From the NCBI GenBank assembly GCA_036844945.1, contig DAIUEV010000001.1, forward strand, positions 62,001-126,000: a stretch of 64,000 nucleotides of DNA, written 5' to 3'. Shown piece by piece: positions 1 to 7,818 of the stretch (positions within the stretch are counted from its first letter, which is position 1; every line of letters begins with the position of its first letter). The stretch is from Palsa-461 sp036844945 (lineage in GTDB: Bacteria > Actinomycetota > Acidimicrobiia > Acidimicrobiales > RAAP-2). Under the pieces are notes generated by a model. It ran no database searches and was not told the DNA's origin. It saw nothing but the letters and a program-made list of their open reading frames with translations. A program made the translations under genes and the position numbers.

Positions 1-644
1 TCGCCGGGGCGACGGGGCTCCCCTTCGTCACCGCCCCGAACAAGTTCGCGGTCCTGGCCGCGCACGACGACCTGGTGGCCGCGAGCGGCGCGCTGCGGAC
101 CCTGGCCGTCTCGCTCACGAAGATCGCGGACGACTTCCGCTGGCTGGGTTCGGGGCCGCGCAGCGGGCTCGGCGAGCTGCGGCTGCCCGAGAACGAGCCC
201 GGCTCCTCGATCATGCCGGGCAAGGTCAACCCGACCCAGTGCGAAGCGATGATCATGGTGTGCATCCAGGTGATGGGGAACGACGCCGCCATCGCCATCG
301 CCGGGTCGCGGGGCAACCTCGAGCTCAATGTGTGCAAGCCCGTGATCGCGCACGACTTCTTGGAGTCGGTGACCCTGCTCACCGACGCCTGCCGGACGTT
401 CCGTGAATTCCTGGTCGAGGGGTTCGAGCCGGACGTCGAGCAGATCGAGCACCATCTGGCCAACTCGCTCATGCTGGTCACCGCGCTCAGCCCGGTGATC
501 GGCTACGACAAGGCCGCCGAGGTGGCGAAGAAGGCCCACCACGAGAAGACGACGCTGCGGGAGGCGGCCCTCGCGCTCGGATACGTGAGCCCCGAGGAGT
601 TCGACAAGGTGGTCGACCCGGCCCTCATGATCCGGCCCTCATGA
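1..644 (+). CDS. fumC: Fumarate hydratase class II, C-terminal part
   Basis: This is the last roughly 213 residues of a fumarase, which interconverts fumarate and L-malate in the TCA cycle. The frame is open to the left edge, so the N-terminal half lies outside the window. The superfamily signature GSSIMPGKVNP is intact (around base 200), and it contains the mobile-loop catalytic serine. The downstream stretch NLELNVCKPVIAHDFLES is typical of FumC rather than of aspartase or argininosuccinate lyase. The C-terminal helical domain ends normally at a TGA at 642-644. The next gene follows 26 bases later on the same strand. Aspartate ammonia-lyase is the main alternative and is less likely. Confidence 0.9.
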   Translation, partial: AGATGLPFVTAPNKFAVLAAHDDLVAASGALRTLAVSLTKIADDFRWLGSGPRSGLGELRLPENEPGSSIMPGKVNPTQCEAMIMVCIQVMGNDAAIAIAGSRGNLELNVCKPVIAHDFLESVTLLTDACRTFREFLVEGFEPDVEQIEHHLANSLMLVTALSPVIGYDKAAEVAKKAHHEKTTLREAALALGYVSPEEFDKVVDPALMIRPS

Positions 645-670
645 CCCGGTCCTCATGAAGGGGCCCTGAG

Positions 671-955
671 GTGCCCGAGGTGCTCGGTCCCGACGCGGTG
701 GACGAGGCGCTGTCGGTGCGCCGCCTGGCCTGGGCGCGCGAGGGCGACGAGCTCGTGAAGCAGGTGAAGAAGGACGGCTTCGTCGGCGCGCTGGCCTTCG
801 TCAACGCGGTGGGCGAGCTCGCCGAGGCGGCCGACCATCACCCCGACATCGACATCCGGTGGAACACCGTGACGCTGCGGCTCTCCACCCACTCGGCCGG
901 GGGCCTGACCGAGAAGGACCTCGCGCTGGCGGGAGAGATCGACCGGCTGGGCTGA
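671..955 (+). CDS. Pterin-4a-carbinolamine dehydratase family protein
   Basis: This 94-residue protein has the length of the PCD/DCoH family, which dehydrates 4a-hydroxytetrahydropterin and recycles the pterin cofactor of aromatic amino acid hydroxylases. The family motif is visible as EAADHHPDIDIRWNTV followed by LSTHSAGGLTEKDLALA, giving the conserved H-H-P-D core and the later His and Thr. The start is a GTG. No aromatic amino acid hydroxylase is seen in this window, so the physiological substrate is unknown. In many bacteria without such a hydroxylase the protein is thought to act on other pterins, for example on the molybdopterin side. It probably shares a transcript with fumC. Confidence 0.87.
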   Translation: MPEVLGPDAVDEALSVRRLAWAREGDELVKQVKKDGFVGALAFVNAVGELAEAADHHPDIDIRWNTVTLRLSTHSAGGLTEKDLALAGEIDRLG

Positions 956-958
956 GCG

Positions 959-1714
959 CTAGTCGAGGAGCGAGCCCCGCAGCGACTCGACCGCCTCGGG
1001 TGACACGCCCGCGCCGAGCACGTAGTCCTCGACGCTGCCGTGGAGCTCGCGAAGGGCGGCGAGCAGGGTGGTGATGTTCGACGGCTTCGCCGCGAAGACC
1101 TCGTCTGTCACCCCCTGCGGCCGCGCCGGCCGGTCGGGCAGCCCCTCGTAGCGGGCCCGCAGCCGAGCCATGGCCAGGTTGCTGAGCGAGTAGTCCTCCG
1201 CCACGGTGTCGTCGTCCACGCCGAGCAGCGAAAGGACGAGGGCCACCACCACCCCGGTGCGGTCCTTGCCGGCCAGGCAGTGGACCACGATCGGATGGTT
1301 GGCCGGGTCGGCCACGAGCGAGATCGCCCGGGCGATCTCCGCCGAGCCGAGCCGGGCGTAGTCCTGGTAGCGGGCGGCCATCATGCCCTCGGGCACCGAG
1401 TAGCGGGCCGGGTCGAGGATCTCCTCGACGATCGGGAGGTGGTGGAAGCCGACCGGGATCGCATGCACCGGGAACCGCCCGGACTCCCACTCCGCGGTGC
1501 TGCGAAGGTCGACCACCGTACGGATGCCGAGTCCCCGCAGGACCACCAGGTCGGCGTCGCTTAGCTCCGAGAGGCCGCCGGCCCGGAAGAGCCGGCGCCA
1601 CCGCACCGTCCGCCCCTCGGCGGTGACGTAGCCGCCGGCATCGCGGAAGTTGAGCGCGTTCTCGAGCTCGATGTGCCGATCGGGCGCGACGTCGAGTCCG
1701 GCGGGCTCGGGCAT
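959..1714 (-). CDS. Tyrosine/serine protein phosphatase (Y_phosphatase3-like)
   Basis: This 251-residue cytoplasmic protein belongs to the dual-specificity-like phosphatase family typified by mycobacterial PtpB. The P-loop HCLAGKDRTG carries the catalytic Cys and Arg in the C-x5-R arrangement, followed by a hydrophobic helix. The N-terminal NFRDAGGY motif (residues about 20-27) is the family hallmark. The frame stays open upstream to 2269, but that extension overlaps the next gene. The ATG at 1714 directly precedes the conserved N-terminus and leaves a 53-base gap. It converges on the dehydratase gene with only 3 bases between stops. The substrate is not predictable; phosphoinositide activity, known for some relatives, is possible. 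Confidence 0.85.
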   Translation of the reverse strand: MPEPAGLDVAPDRHIELENALNFRDAGGYVTAEGRTVRWRRLFRAGGLSELSDADLVVLRGLGIRTVVDLRSTAEWESGRFPVHAIPVGFHHLPIVEEILDPARYSVPEGMMAARYQDYARLGSAEIARAISLVADPANHPIVVHCLAGKDRTGVVVALVLSLLGVDDDTVAEDYSLSNLAMARLRARYEGLPDRPARPQGVTDEVFAAKPSNITTLLAALRELHGSVEDYVLGAGVSPEAVESLRGSLLD

Positions 1715-1767
1715 CGCCCGGAGTGTAACTGGGGCCCTCGCGACGGGACGGTAAACGTTGGGTGAGT

Positions 1768-2403
1768 TCAGTGCACCGGTGAGTCCCACAGCGGGAACCA
1801 CCGCGACAGGTCGCGCTCGAAGGGCAGGTCGGCGCCGACGATGGCCTGGATGCGCAGCTCGAGCTCGTTGTCCCGCTTCTCGCCGGGCTGGGGCGCGAAG
1901 GGGTAGAAGGTGCCCCGCTTGTAGAGGTAGACGAGGAAGAAGGGCTTGGCGTCCGGGGTCGCGCCGGACTGGGGGCGGAACCCGAACACCGAGCAGAGCA
2001 GCTGCGGCCCCCACCCGCCGTCGGTCAACGTGCTGTTGGCCAGGTGGACCCGGGTGACGAGGTCCTCGATATCGGGGTCCTCGAGCAGGAGCCAGCGGTA
2101 GCCGTAGGAGTCCTCGGACTGGGTGAAGGTCCCGACCCCGGTCGGGGCGCCCGAGCCGACGGCGGGGGCAGTCGACGGCGCGGCGGTCGCGCCGTCGGGC
2201 AGGTCGAGGAGCTCGCCGATCTCCTTCTCCAGGTCCTCGGCCGGCTGTCCGGCCGGGGGCTTCCAGCACACGCCGGCGGCGCCAGAGGAGACCAGCCCGG
2301 CGGCAGTCTGGAGGGTGACCGCCGCCGAGGGGAGCGCGAACAGCGCGTCGAGGTTGGCCCGGACCGGCTTGGTGCGGCCGAGGAGGGCGTCGAAGAGGCC
2401 CAC
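1768..2403 (-). CDS. pspAB: PspA-associated protein PspAB
   Basis: This 211-residue protein starts MGLFDALLGRTKPVRANLDALFALPSAA, which I recognise as the actinobacterial PspA-associated PspAB family. It has no membrane segment or enzyme motif I can identify, and its biochemical role is not established. The inference that it acts in envelope stress rests on gene order: it lies 20 bases downstream of htpX, which abuts pspA, all on the minus strand. That order (pspA, htpX, pspAB) recurs in this phylum. The companion small protein PspAA is not seen next to it. Its end is 53 bases upstream of the phosphatase start, so the phosphatase may belong to the same transcript. Confidence 0.75.
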   Translation of the reverse strand: MGLFDALLGRTKPVRANLDALFALPSAAVTLQTAAGLVSSGAAGVCWKPPAGQPAEDLEKEIGELLDLPDGATAAPSTAPAVGSGAPTGVGTFTQSEDSYGYRWLLLEDPDIEDLVTRVHLANSTLTDGGWGPQLLCSVFGFRPQSGATPDAKPFFLVYLYKRGTFYPFAPQPGEKRDNELELRIQAIVGADLPFERDLSRWFPLWDSPVH

Positions 2404-2423
2404 CCGGAGTGAGAGTCGACGAC

Positions 2424-3371
2424 CTAGCTCGCCTGGCCGAGCTGGTGCTCGAGCTCGGAGAGCTGGGCCAGGCGGCGCTCGAGCGTCGGGTGCGTCGAGA
2501 ACAGCGCCGAGATCGAGATCCCGCCGCGGCCCTGGGTGAGGGCCGGGGTGAAGAAGAAGGCGTTGAACGCCTCGGCCCGGCGAAGGTCCCGGGTGGGGAT
2601 CCGTGACATCTCGCCGGTCACCTTGACCAGCGCCGCCGCGAGCACCGAGGGCCGGCCGATCAGCAGCGCTCCCGAGCGGTCGGCCGCCAGCTCCCGGTAG
2701 CGCGACAGCGCCCGGGTGAGCAGGAAACTGATCGCGTAGACCACGATCGAGACCAGCATCACGAGCATCTCGATGAGCACCAGCTGCTGGCCGCCCTGGT
2801 TGCCGCCCTGATTGCCGCCCCGGCCGCCGAACCCTCCGAAGAGGCCGGCGTAGAGCATCATGCGGGTGGTCAGGCCGGCGATCACCCCGAGGGTGCTGGC
2901 GATGGTCATCACCGCGACGTCACGGTGGGCGACGTGGGAGATCTCGTGGGCGAGCACCGCCTCGACCTCGGGCTCGTCCAGGCGGCGCAGCAGGCCGGTG
3001 GTCGCGCACACCACGGCGGCCTTCGGGCTGCGACCGGTGGCGAAGGCGTTGGGCATGTCGACATCGGCGATGGCGACGCGGGGCTTGGGCATGTCGGCCA
3101 GTGCGCACAGGCGGTCGATGATCCCGTGCAGCTCCGGTTGCTGCTGCGGGGTGACCACGTGGCCATGCATCGACCACATGGCGATGCGGTCGGAGAACCA
3201 GTACTGCACGAAGAGGAAGGCGAAGGCGATGAAGATGATGAGCCCGAACGACAGGCCGATCCGCCAGAGGATCGCGATGAAGCCGCCGTAGAGGACGACC
3301 AGCAGGAGGCCGGTCATGAACATCCGGATCGTGAGGCCGCGGTCGGCGGCGATGTTGCGGGCGATGGGCAT
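2424..3371 (-). CDS. htpX: HtpX-family membrane zinc metalloprotease
   Basis: HtpX is an M48 peptidase of the inner membrane that degrades misfolded membrane proteins. This 315-residue protein has two N-terminal hydrophobic segments (about 16-36 and 40-58). The zinc site HEISH (near residue 140) is followed by the third ligand Glu in RYRELAAD (near 225), with two more hydrophobic helices between them. A Gly/Asn/Gln-rich insert of about 15 residues (GGNQGGNQGG) sits between those helices and is unusual in composition. The ATG start touches the stop codon of pspA without any spacer, which argues for translational coupling. The neighbourhood ties it to the membrane-stress response. Confidence 0.9.
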   Translation of the reverse strand: MPIARNIAADRGLTIRMFMTGLLLVVLYGGFIAILWRIGLSFGLIIFIAFAFLFVQYWFSDRIAMWSMHGHVVTPQQQPELHGIIDRLCALADMPKPRVAIADVDMPNAFATGRSPKAAVVCATTGLLRRLDEPEVEAVLAHEISHVAHRDVAVMTIASTLGVIAGLTTRMMLYAGLFGGFGGRGGNQGGNQGGQQLVLIEMLVMLVSIVVYAISFLLTRALSRYRELAADRSGALLIGRPSVLAAALVKVTGEMSRIPTRDLRRAEAFNAFFFTPALTQGRGGISISALFSTHPTLERRLAQLSELEHQLGQAS

Positions 3372-4208
3372 TCAGCTTTCCTTCACTGGGGTGGGCACAG
3401 TGTTGCCCGAGACCGCCCCCTTTGTGCCCTCGCCCTCCGACGCCCCCCCGACGATCTCGGCGTCCGCCGTCGGCTCGTCGCTGCCGTCCCCGAGGGCAGC
3501 CGCCGGCGCGCTCGACGCCAGCTCGGCCTTCAGGGCCGCCAGCTCGCTGTCGACCTGGGTCCCCGACGACACCTTGTCCAGCTCTTTCTGGATGTCGTCG
3601 ACCGGGTGGTCGAGGTCGTTCAGGGCCCCCGAGGCGAGGAGCTCGTCGATGGCCCCGGCCCGGGCCTGCATGCTCGCGATCTTGTCCTGGGCCCGCTGCA
3701 TCGCCCCGCCGGCGTCGCCCATCGACTTGGAGATCCCCGAGATCGCCTCGCCCACCTGGGTCTGGGCCTGGGCGGCCGTGTAGCTGGCCTTGAGGGTCTC
3801 CTTGCGGGTGCGGAACTGCTCGACCTGGCTCTGGAGCCGCTGGGAGGTCTCGACCAGCTTCTCCTGCTGATCGGTGACCTGGGCGTGCTGGGTCTCGAGG
3901 TCGCTCAGCTGCTCGCCGATGGCGGCCCGGCGCGAGAGGGCCTCGCGGGCGAGGGGCTCGTTGCCCTGGGCGAGGGCCGCCTTGGCCTGCTCCTGGAGCT
4001 TGTCGGCCTGCTTCTGGAGCTGGCTGGCCTGGAGCTCGATGCGCTTGCGGGCCGTGGCGACGTCGGCCACGCTCCGGCGCACCTTGGTCAGGCTCTCGAG
4101 CTGCTTCTCGTAGGACAGGTCGAGGGTGTCGCGCGGATCCTCGACCCGGTTCAGGACCTTGTTCCCCTTGGCCTGAAAGATGGCCGCAAGTCGACTGAAA
4201 AACCCCAC
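3372..4208 (-). CDS. pspA: PspA/IM30 family phage-shock protein
   Basis: PspA is a peripheral membrane protein of the ESCRT-III superfamily that oligomerises on stressed membranes and limits proton leakage. The 278-residue product begins VGFFSRL, the amphipathic membrane-binding helix, and then runs as a long coiled coil rich in Ala, Gln, Lys and Glu to about residue 220. The C-terminal 50 residues are low-complexity and acidic. The GTG start at 4208 was chosen because the family N-terminus begins there and GAGGAGGGC lies 6-12 bases upstream. It heads the pspA-htpX-pspAB operon. A perfect 16-base palindrome lies just upstream in the leader. Confidence 0.9.
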   Translation of the reverse strand: MGFFSRLAAIFQAKGNKVLNRVEDPRDTLDLSYEKQLESLTKVRRSVADVATARKRIELQASQLQKQADKLQEQAKAALAQGNEPLAREALSRRAAIGEQLSDLETQHAQVTDQQEKLVETSQRLQSQVEQFRTRKETLKASYTAAQAQTQVGEAISGISKSMGDAGGAMQRAQDKIASMQARAGAIDELLASGALNDLDHPVDDIQKELDKVSSGTQVDSELAALKAELASSAPAAALGDGSDEPTADAEIVGGASEGEGTKGAVSGNTVPTPVKES

Positions 4209-4222
4209 TGCTCTGCCCTCCT

Positions 4223-4238
4223 CGACGGCGCGCCGTCG
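4223..4238. promoter_or_regulatory. Perfect palindrome in the pspA leader (candidate operator)
   Basis: CGACGGCGCGCCGTCG reads the same on both strands and sits 15 bases upstream of the pspA GTG, partly next to its Shine-Dalgarno sequence. It lies in the 103-base divergent gap between pspA and mca. A TTATGCT sequence on the minus strand upstream of it could be a -10 element. It could bind a repressor or form a hairpin in the pspA leader. The palindrome is seen; its function is inferred. Confidence 0.4.
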
Positions 4239-4311
4239 GGCCTGTGATGCCGTCGAGCATAAGGCCCGCCGGTGACCTGAGGGGCACGGATGCTCCGGTA
4301 GGTTCGGCGGC

Positions 4312-5184
4312 ATGGCCGAACGACGATGCCTGCTCGCGGTCCATGCCCACCCCGACGACGAGTCCTCGAAGGGGCCGGCCACGGTCGCCCGGTACCACGA
4401 CCAGGGGGTCCACACGGTCCTCGTGTGCTGCACGGGGGGCGAGGAAGGCGACATTCTGAACCCGGCCATGGACCGGCCCGAGGTCAGGGAGAACATCGAG
4501 GAGTACCGCCGCAAGGAGCTGGAGGCCGCCACCACGATCATCGGGTACGACGAGGTGATCATGCTCGGGTACCGCGACTCGGGCATGCCCGAGTCCGAGG
4601 CGAACCGCCGTCCCGACTCCTTCGCCATGGCGCCGCTCGAAGAAGCGGTCGGCCGGCTGGTCGAGATCATCCGTCGGGTCCGGCCCCAGGTGATCGTGAC
4701 CTACCCCGACGAGCAGTCCCGTTACCCACACCCCGACCACCTGCGGGTGCACGAGATCTCGGTGCTGGCCTTCGACGCGGCGGCCGACCCGGCTGCGTAC
4801 CCGGAGCTGGGCGAGCCCTACGCGCCGGCGAAGATGTACTACACGGTCTGGTCGGTGGCCCGGATGCGGGCGATCCACGAGAAGTTCGTGGAGCTCGGCA
4901 TGGAGTCGCCGTTCAGCGACGAACGCATCCAGCGGATGCTGCAGGCTCCCGAGCCGCTGTTCACCACCGCCATCGACGTCACCGGCTACGACGACGTGCG
5001 GACCGAGGCGCTGCGGGCCCACGCCACCCAGGTCGACCCCACCTCGCGCATGTGGTTCGGGCTGCCGCCCGAGGTCCAAAAGGCGCTGCCGACCACCGAG
5101 GACTATCAGCTGGCCCGGAGCCGGGTCGGGCCGCTCGAGGTGACCGAGGACGACCTCTTCGCCGGGGTCCCCGAAGCCGGCTGA
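4312..5184 (+). CDS. mca: Mycothiol S-conjugate amidase
   Basis: Mca hydrolyses mycothiol S-conjugates to a mercapturic acid and GlcN-inositol, the detoxification arm of mycothiol metabolism. This 290-residue protein opens with the LmbE/PIG-L zinc motif AVHAHPDDESSKG (His and Asp-Asp ligand region, residues 9-21). The second zinc-binding cluster is RYPHPDHLRVHE near residue 140. The HPDDESSKG form and the CCTGGEEGDILNPA segment match Mca better than MshB, the related deacetylase of mycothiol synthesis. It is transcribed divergently from pspA. MshB is the main alternative. Confidence 0.85.
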   Translation: MAERRCLLAVHAHPDDESSKGPATVARYHDQGVHTVLVCCTGGEEGDILNPAMDRPEVRENIEEYRRKELEAATTIIGYDEVIMLGYRDSGMPESEANRRPDSFAMAPLEEAVGRLVEIIRRVRPQVIVTYPDEQSRYPHPDHLRVHEISVLAFDAAADPAAYPELGEPYAPAKMYYTVWSVARMRAIHEKFVELGMESPFSDERIQRMLQAPEPLFTTAIDVTGYDDVRTEALRAHATQVDPTSRMWFGLPPEVQKALPTTEDYQLARSRVGPLEVTEDDLFAGVPEAG

Positions 5185-5193
5185 CCCCGCCGC

Positions 5194-6027
5194 TCAGCCC
5201 GACCGGGCGAGGTCGCGCAGCGCCCGGAACCCGATGACCTCGACGCCGGCCTTCTCGGCAAGCTGCCGGACCCCGGGGGCGCCGCACAACAGCTGGTGGT
5301 CGCCGACGCGCTCGGACCAGTCGTCGACGAGCGCCCGCAGCTCGGGCGAGTCCACCGCCGGCCGGAGGTGCAGCTCGGTCACGCCCGGCGCGAGCGCGGC
5401 GAGGGTCGACTCGAGCCGCTCGAGGGTGGCACCGCCGGGCATCGCCACGAGCCGGTCGCTGAAGATCGCGCCCTCGGCGCGGGCGAGCTCGGCGGCGGGG
5501 AACCCGAGCAGCGGGGCGAGATGGTCGTCGAGCATGCGGAGCGGCAGCTGGAACTCGAGGGCCAGCTCCAGGTACACGTCGAAGAACTCCGGGCGCAACT
5601 GGAGCGTCGTCAGGTGCGCGTCGAGGTGGCTCACGTCGAAGCCCCACAGGATGGCCCGCTCGATCTGGGCCCGGCACTCCCGCCGGGCCTCGTCGAGGTC
5701 GGCGTGGTCCCAGACGTCCTCGACGGTGGCCGGGAACCCGCCGTCGCCACCGAGCAGCGACGGGGCGTGGGTGATGGGGCCCCAGCGGTACAGCTCCTGC
5801 TCGGCGTTGAGCGTCAGGTGGACACCGATGTCCTCGCCCCGGTACCGCGCCGCCGCCTCCCGGCCCCACGGGCACGGGACCATGAGCGACGCGCTGGTGG
5901 CGCCGCCGGCGCGGAGGGCCTCGTAGACACCCACGTTGGCGGCGTGGCAGAAGCCGAGCTCATCGGCGTTGACGATCAGCAGCCGCGCGTCGGCGCCATA
6001 GCCGAGCCGTTCGGTGAGCGCCGTCAT
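5194..6027 (-). CDS. ChbG/YdjC-family carbohydrate deacetylase
   Basis: This 277-residue protein matches the YdjC/ChbG fold, metal-dependent deacetylases of N-acetylated oligosaccharides. The key metal motifs are visible: LIVNADELGFCHAAN near the N-terminus (family form NADDFG, here NADEL), and SHLDAHLT near residue 150 (family H-x-D-x-H-x-H type). The NADEL replacement of the usual NADDF changes the second acidic position from Asp to Glu. It converges on mca with 9 bases between stops and lies just downstream of purE, 15 bases away. The substrate is unknown; a general polysaccharide deacetylase-like role is the safe call. Confidence 0.8.
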   Translation of the reverse strand: MTALTERLGYGADARLLIVNADELGFCHAANVGVYEALRAGGATSASLMVPCPWGREAAARYRGEDIGVHLTLNAEQELYRWGPITHAPSLLGGDGGFPATVEDVWDHADLDEARRECRAQIERAILWGFDVSHLDAHLTTLQLRPEFFDVYLELALEFQLPLRMLDDHLAPLLGFPAAELARAEGAIFSDRLVAMPGGATLERLESTLAALAPGVTELHLRPAVDSPELRALVDDWSERVGDHQLLCGAPGVRQLAEKAGVEVIGFRALRDLARSG

Positions 6028-6042
6028 CGTCAGCCCACTCGG

Positions 6043-6537
6043 TCAGCGGGGGAGCCCGGCGTCCTGGCGACGGGCCTCGTCGCCGAGGTCGGAACGGAAC
6101 GAGTCCATCGCGGCGGCGAGCGCCGGGTCGTGGGTGGCCAGGATCCGGACGGCGAGCAAGCCGGCGTTGCGCGCGCCGTTGACGGCCACCGTCGCGACCG
6201 GGACCCCCTTGGGCATCTGGACGATCGAGAGAAGCGAGTCGAGCCCCCGCAGGCTCCCGACCTCGACCGGGACGCCGATCACCGGGAGCGAGGTCACCGA
6301 GGCCAACATGCCGGGGAGATGGGCGGCGCCGCCGGCCCCGGCGATCAGCACTCTGAGGCCGCGCCCGGCGGCGGCCTTGCCGTAGGCGAGCATGTCCTCG
6401 GCGGTCCGGTGGGCGGAGAGGACCCGGACCTCGTGTGCGACCCCGAACTCGTCGAGGGCCTGGGCGGCGGCGGCCATCACCTCGTGGTCCGACGAGCTGC
6501 CCATGACCACGGCGACGAGCGGTCCGGGGGCGCTCAC
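6043..6537 (-). CDS. purE: N5-carboxyaminoimidazole ribonucleotide mutase
   Basis: PurE converts N5-CAIR to CAIR in purine synthesis. The 164-residue protein has the family loops GSSSDHEVM, SAHRT and GAGGAAHLPGM. The GTG at 6537 was chosen because the protein then begins VSAPGPLVAVVMGSSSD, as the family does, and because GTGA overlaps the purK stop by 4 bases, a classic coupled junction. A frame opening 22 codons earlier is available but would run into purK. PurK, the preceding enzyme in the pathway, is immediately upstream in the same operon. Confidence 0.93.
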   Translation of the reverse strand: MSAPGPLVAVVMGSSSDHEVMAAAAQALDEFGVAHEVRVLSAHRTAEDMLAYGKAAAGRGLRVLIAGAGGAAHLPGMLASVTSLPVIGVPVEVGSLRGLDSLLSIVQMPKGVPVATVAVNGARNAGLLAVRILATHDPALAAAMDSFRSDLGDEARRQDAGLPR

Positions 6538-7754
6538 TGGGCGCCCGCCGACCGCAACAGTGGCGAGGCGGCCGGGGTCCCGAGCTCCCGTGCCGCGTGC
6601 CACGCCCGGCTCTTCACGTCACCGGGGTCGTCGCCGCACACCGTCACGTGGCCGAGCTTGCGGCCCGGACGAGCCTCCTTGCCGTACAGGTGGACGTGGG
6701 CGCCCTCGACCGCGAGGGCGGCCTGCAACCGTTCGGACGGGTCCGAGCTGTCGGGCGCCCCGAACACGTTCACGGTGGCGACATGCGCGGCGCAGGGGTG
6801 GGTGGAGCCGAGGGGGAGGTCGAGCACCGCGCGGACGTGGTTCTCGAACTGCGAGGTCACCGCGCCCTCGATGGTCCAGTGCCCGCTGTTGTGCGGCCGC
6901 AGGGCGAGCTCGTTCACCACCAGCGCATCGCCCGAGACGAACATCTCCACCGCCATCACGCCGACCAGATCGATGGTGTCGGCGATGCGGGTGGCGATGC
7001 CCTGGGCCCGGGCCGCAAGGGACGGGGTGACCCGTCCGGGCATGAGGACCTCCCGGCACACGCCGTCGACCTGGGTCGTCTCGACCACCGGCCAGGCTGC
7101 GGTCTCACCGGCGCGGCGCACCACGAGCGCCGAGAGCTCGAAGTCGATCGGGAAAAACTCCTCGGCGAGGAGGGCGATGCCCGCCTCCTCGGCGCCCCGG
7201 CACACCTCGGCCGCCGCCGTCGCGTCGCCGACCGGCCAGATCCCCTTGCCGTCGTAGCCGTCCCGACTGGCCTTGAGGACGACCGGCCAGCCGTGGAGAC
7301 TGGCGAACCGGTCGATCTGGGCGGCGATCGGGACCTCGGGGCGGCGATCGAGCACGGCGTAGGGGACGACCGGTATCCCGACCCCCGTCAGCGCGGCCCT
7401 CATGGCCGACTTGTCGACCCCGAGGCGCATGGCCGCGACGCCGGGGCGGACGGCCACGCCGGCCTGCTCGAAGGTCGTGAGCATCTCGAGGTCGACGTGC
7501 TCGTGGTCGAACGTCACGACGTCGCATCGGGCGGCCAGGGCCCACAGCTGCCCAGCGTCGGTGGCCGCCCCGAGCAGCACCCGCGAGGTGATCTCGGTGG
7601 CCGCAGCGGTGGGGTCCTCGGCCAGGAGGACGACGGGTATCGCGAGCGTGGAGGCCGCCTCGATGGTCATCCTGGCGAGCTGACCTGCGCCGACGATGCC
7701 GAGCACCCGGCGATGAGGCTCGGCCGGTCGGCTGCCCTCGGCGCGCTCGGTCAT
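6534..7754 (-). CDS. purK: N5-carboxyaminoimidazole ribonucleotide synthase
   Basis: PurK uses ATP and bicarbonate to carboxylate AIR to N5-CAIR. This 406-residue protein has the N-terminal glycine-rich motif LGIVGAGQLARM (residues 18-29). A central ATP-grasp fold follows, with DKSAMRAALTGVGIPV, VLKASRDGYDGKG, and the metal site VVNELALRPHNSGHWTIEGA. The length is slightly above the usual 370-400. The gene overlaps purE by 4 bases, and prs lies 64 bases upstream on the same strand, so PRPP supply and early purine synthesis may be co-transcribed. Confidence 0.93.
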   Translation of the reverse strand: MTERAEGSRPAEPHRRVLGIVGAGQLARMTIEAASTLAIPVVLLAEDPTAAATEITSRVLLGAATDAGQLWALAARCDVVTFDHEHVDLEMLTTFEQAGVAVRPGVAAMRLGVDKSAMRAALTGVGIPVVPYAVLDRRPEVPIAAQIDRFASLHGWPVVLKASRDGYDGKGIWPVGDATAAAEVCRGAEEAGIALLAEEFFPIDFELSALVVRRAGETAAWPVVETTQVDGVCREVLMPGRVTPSLAARAQGIATRIADTIDLVGVMAVEMFVSGDALVVNELALRPHNSGHWTIEGAVTSQFENHVRAVLDLPLGSTHPCAAHVATVNVFGAPDSSDPSERLQAALAVEGAHVHLYGKEARPGRKLGHVTVCGDDPGDVKSRAWHAARELGTPAASPLLRSAGAQ

Positions 7755-7818
7755 CGACGGAAGGTTACCGGTGAGGCACGCCTGGACCGGGAAGCCGGAT
7801 CGGGTGCTCGCACCGGCG

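Noticed and set aside
2920..5079. Long minus-strand open frame across htpX, pspA and mca
   Set aside because: It crosses three recognisable genes in other frames and shows no family sequence, so it is a shadow.
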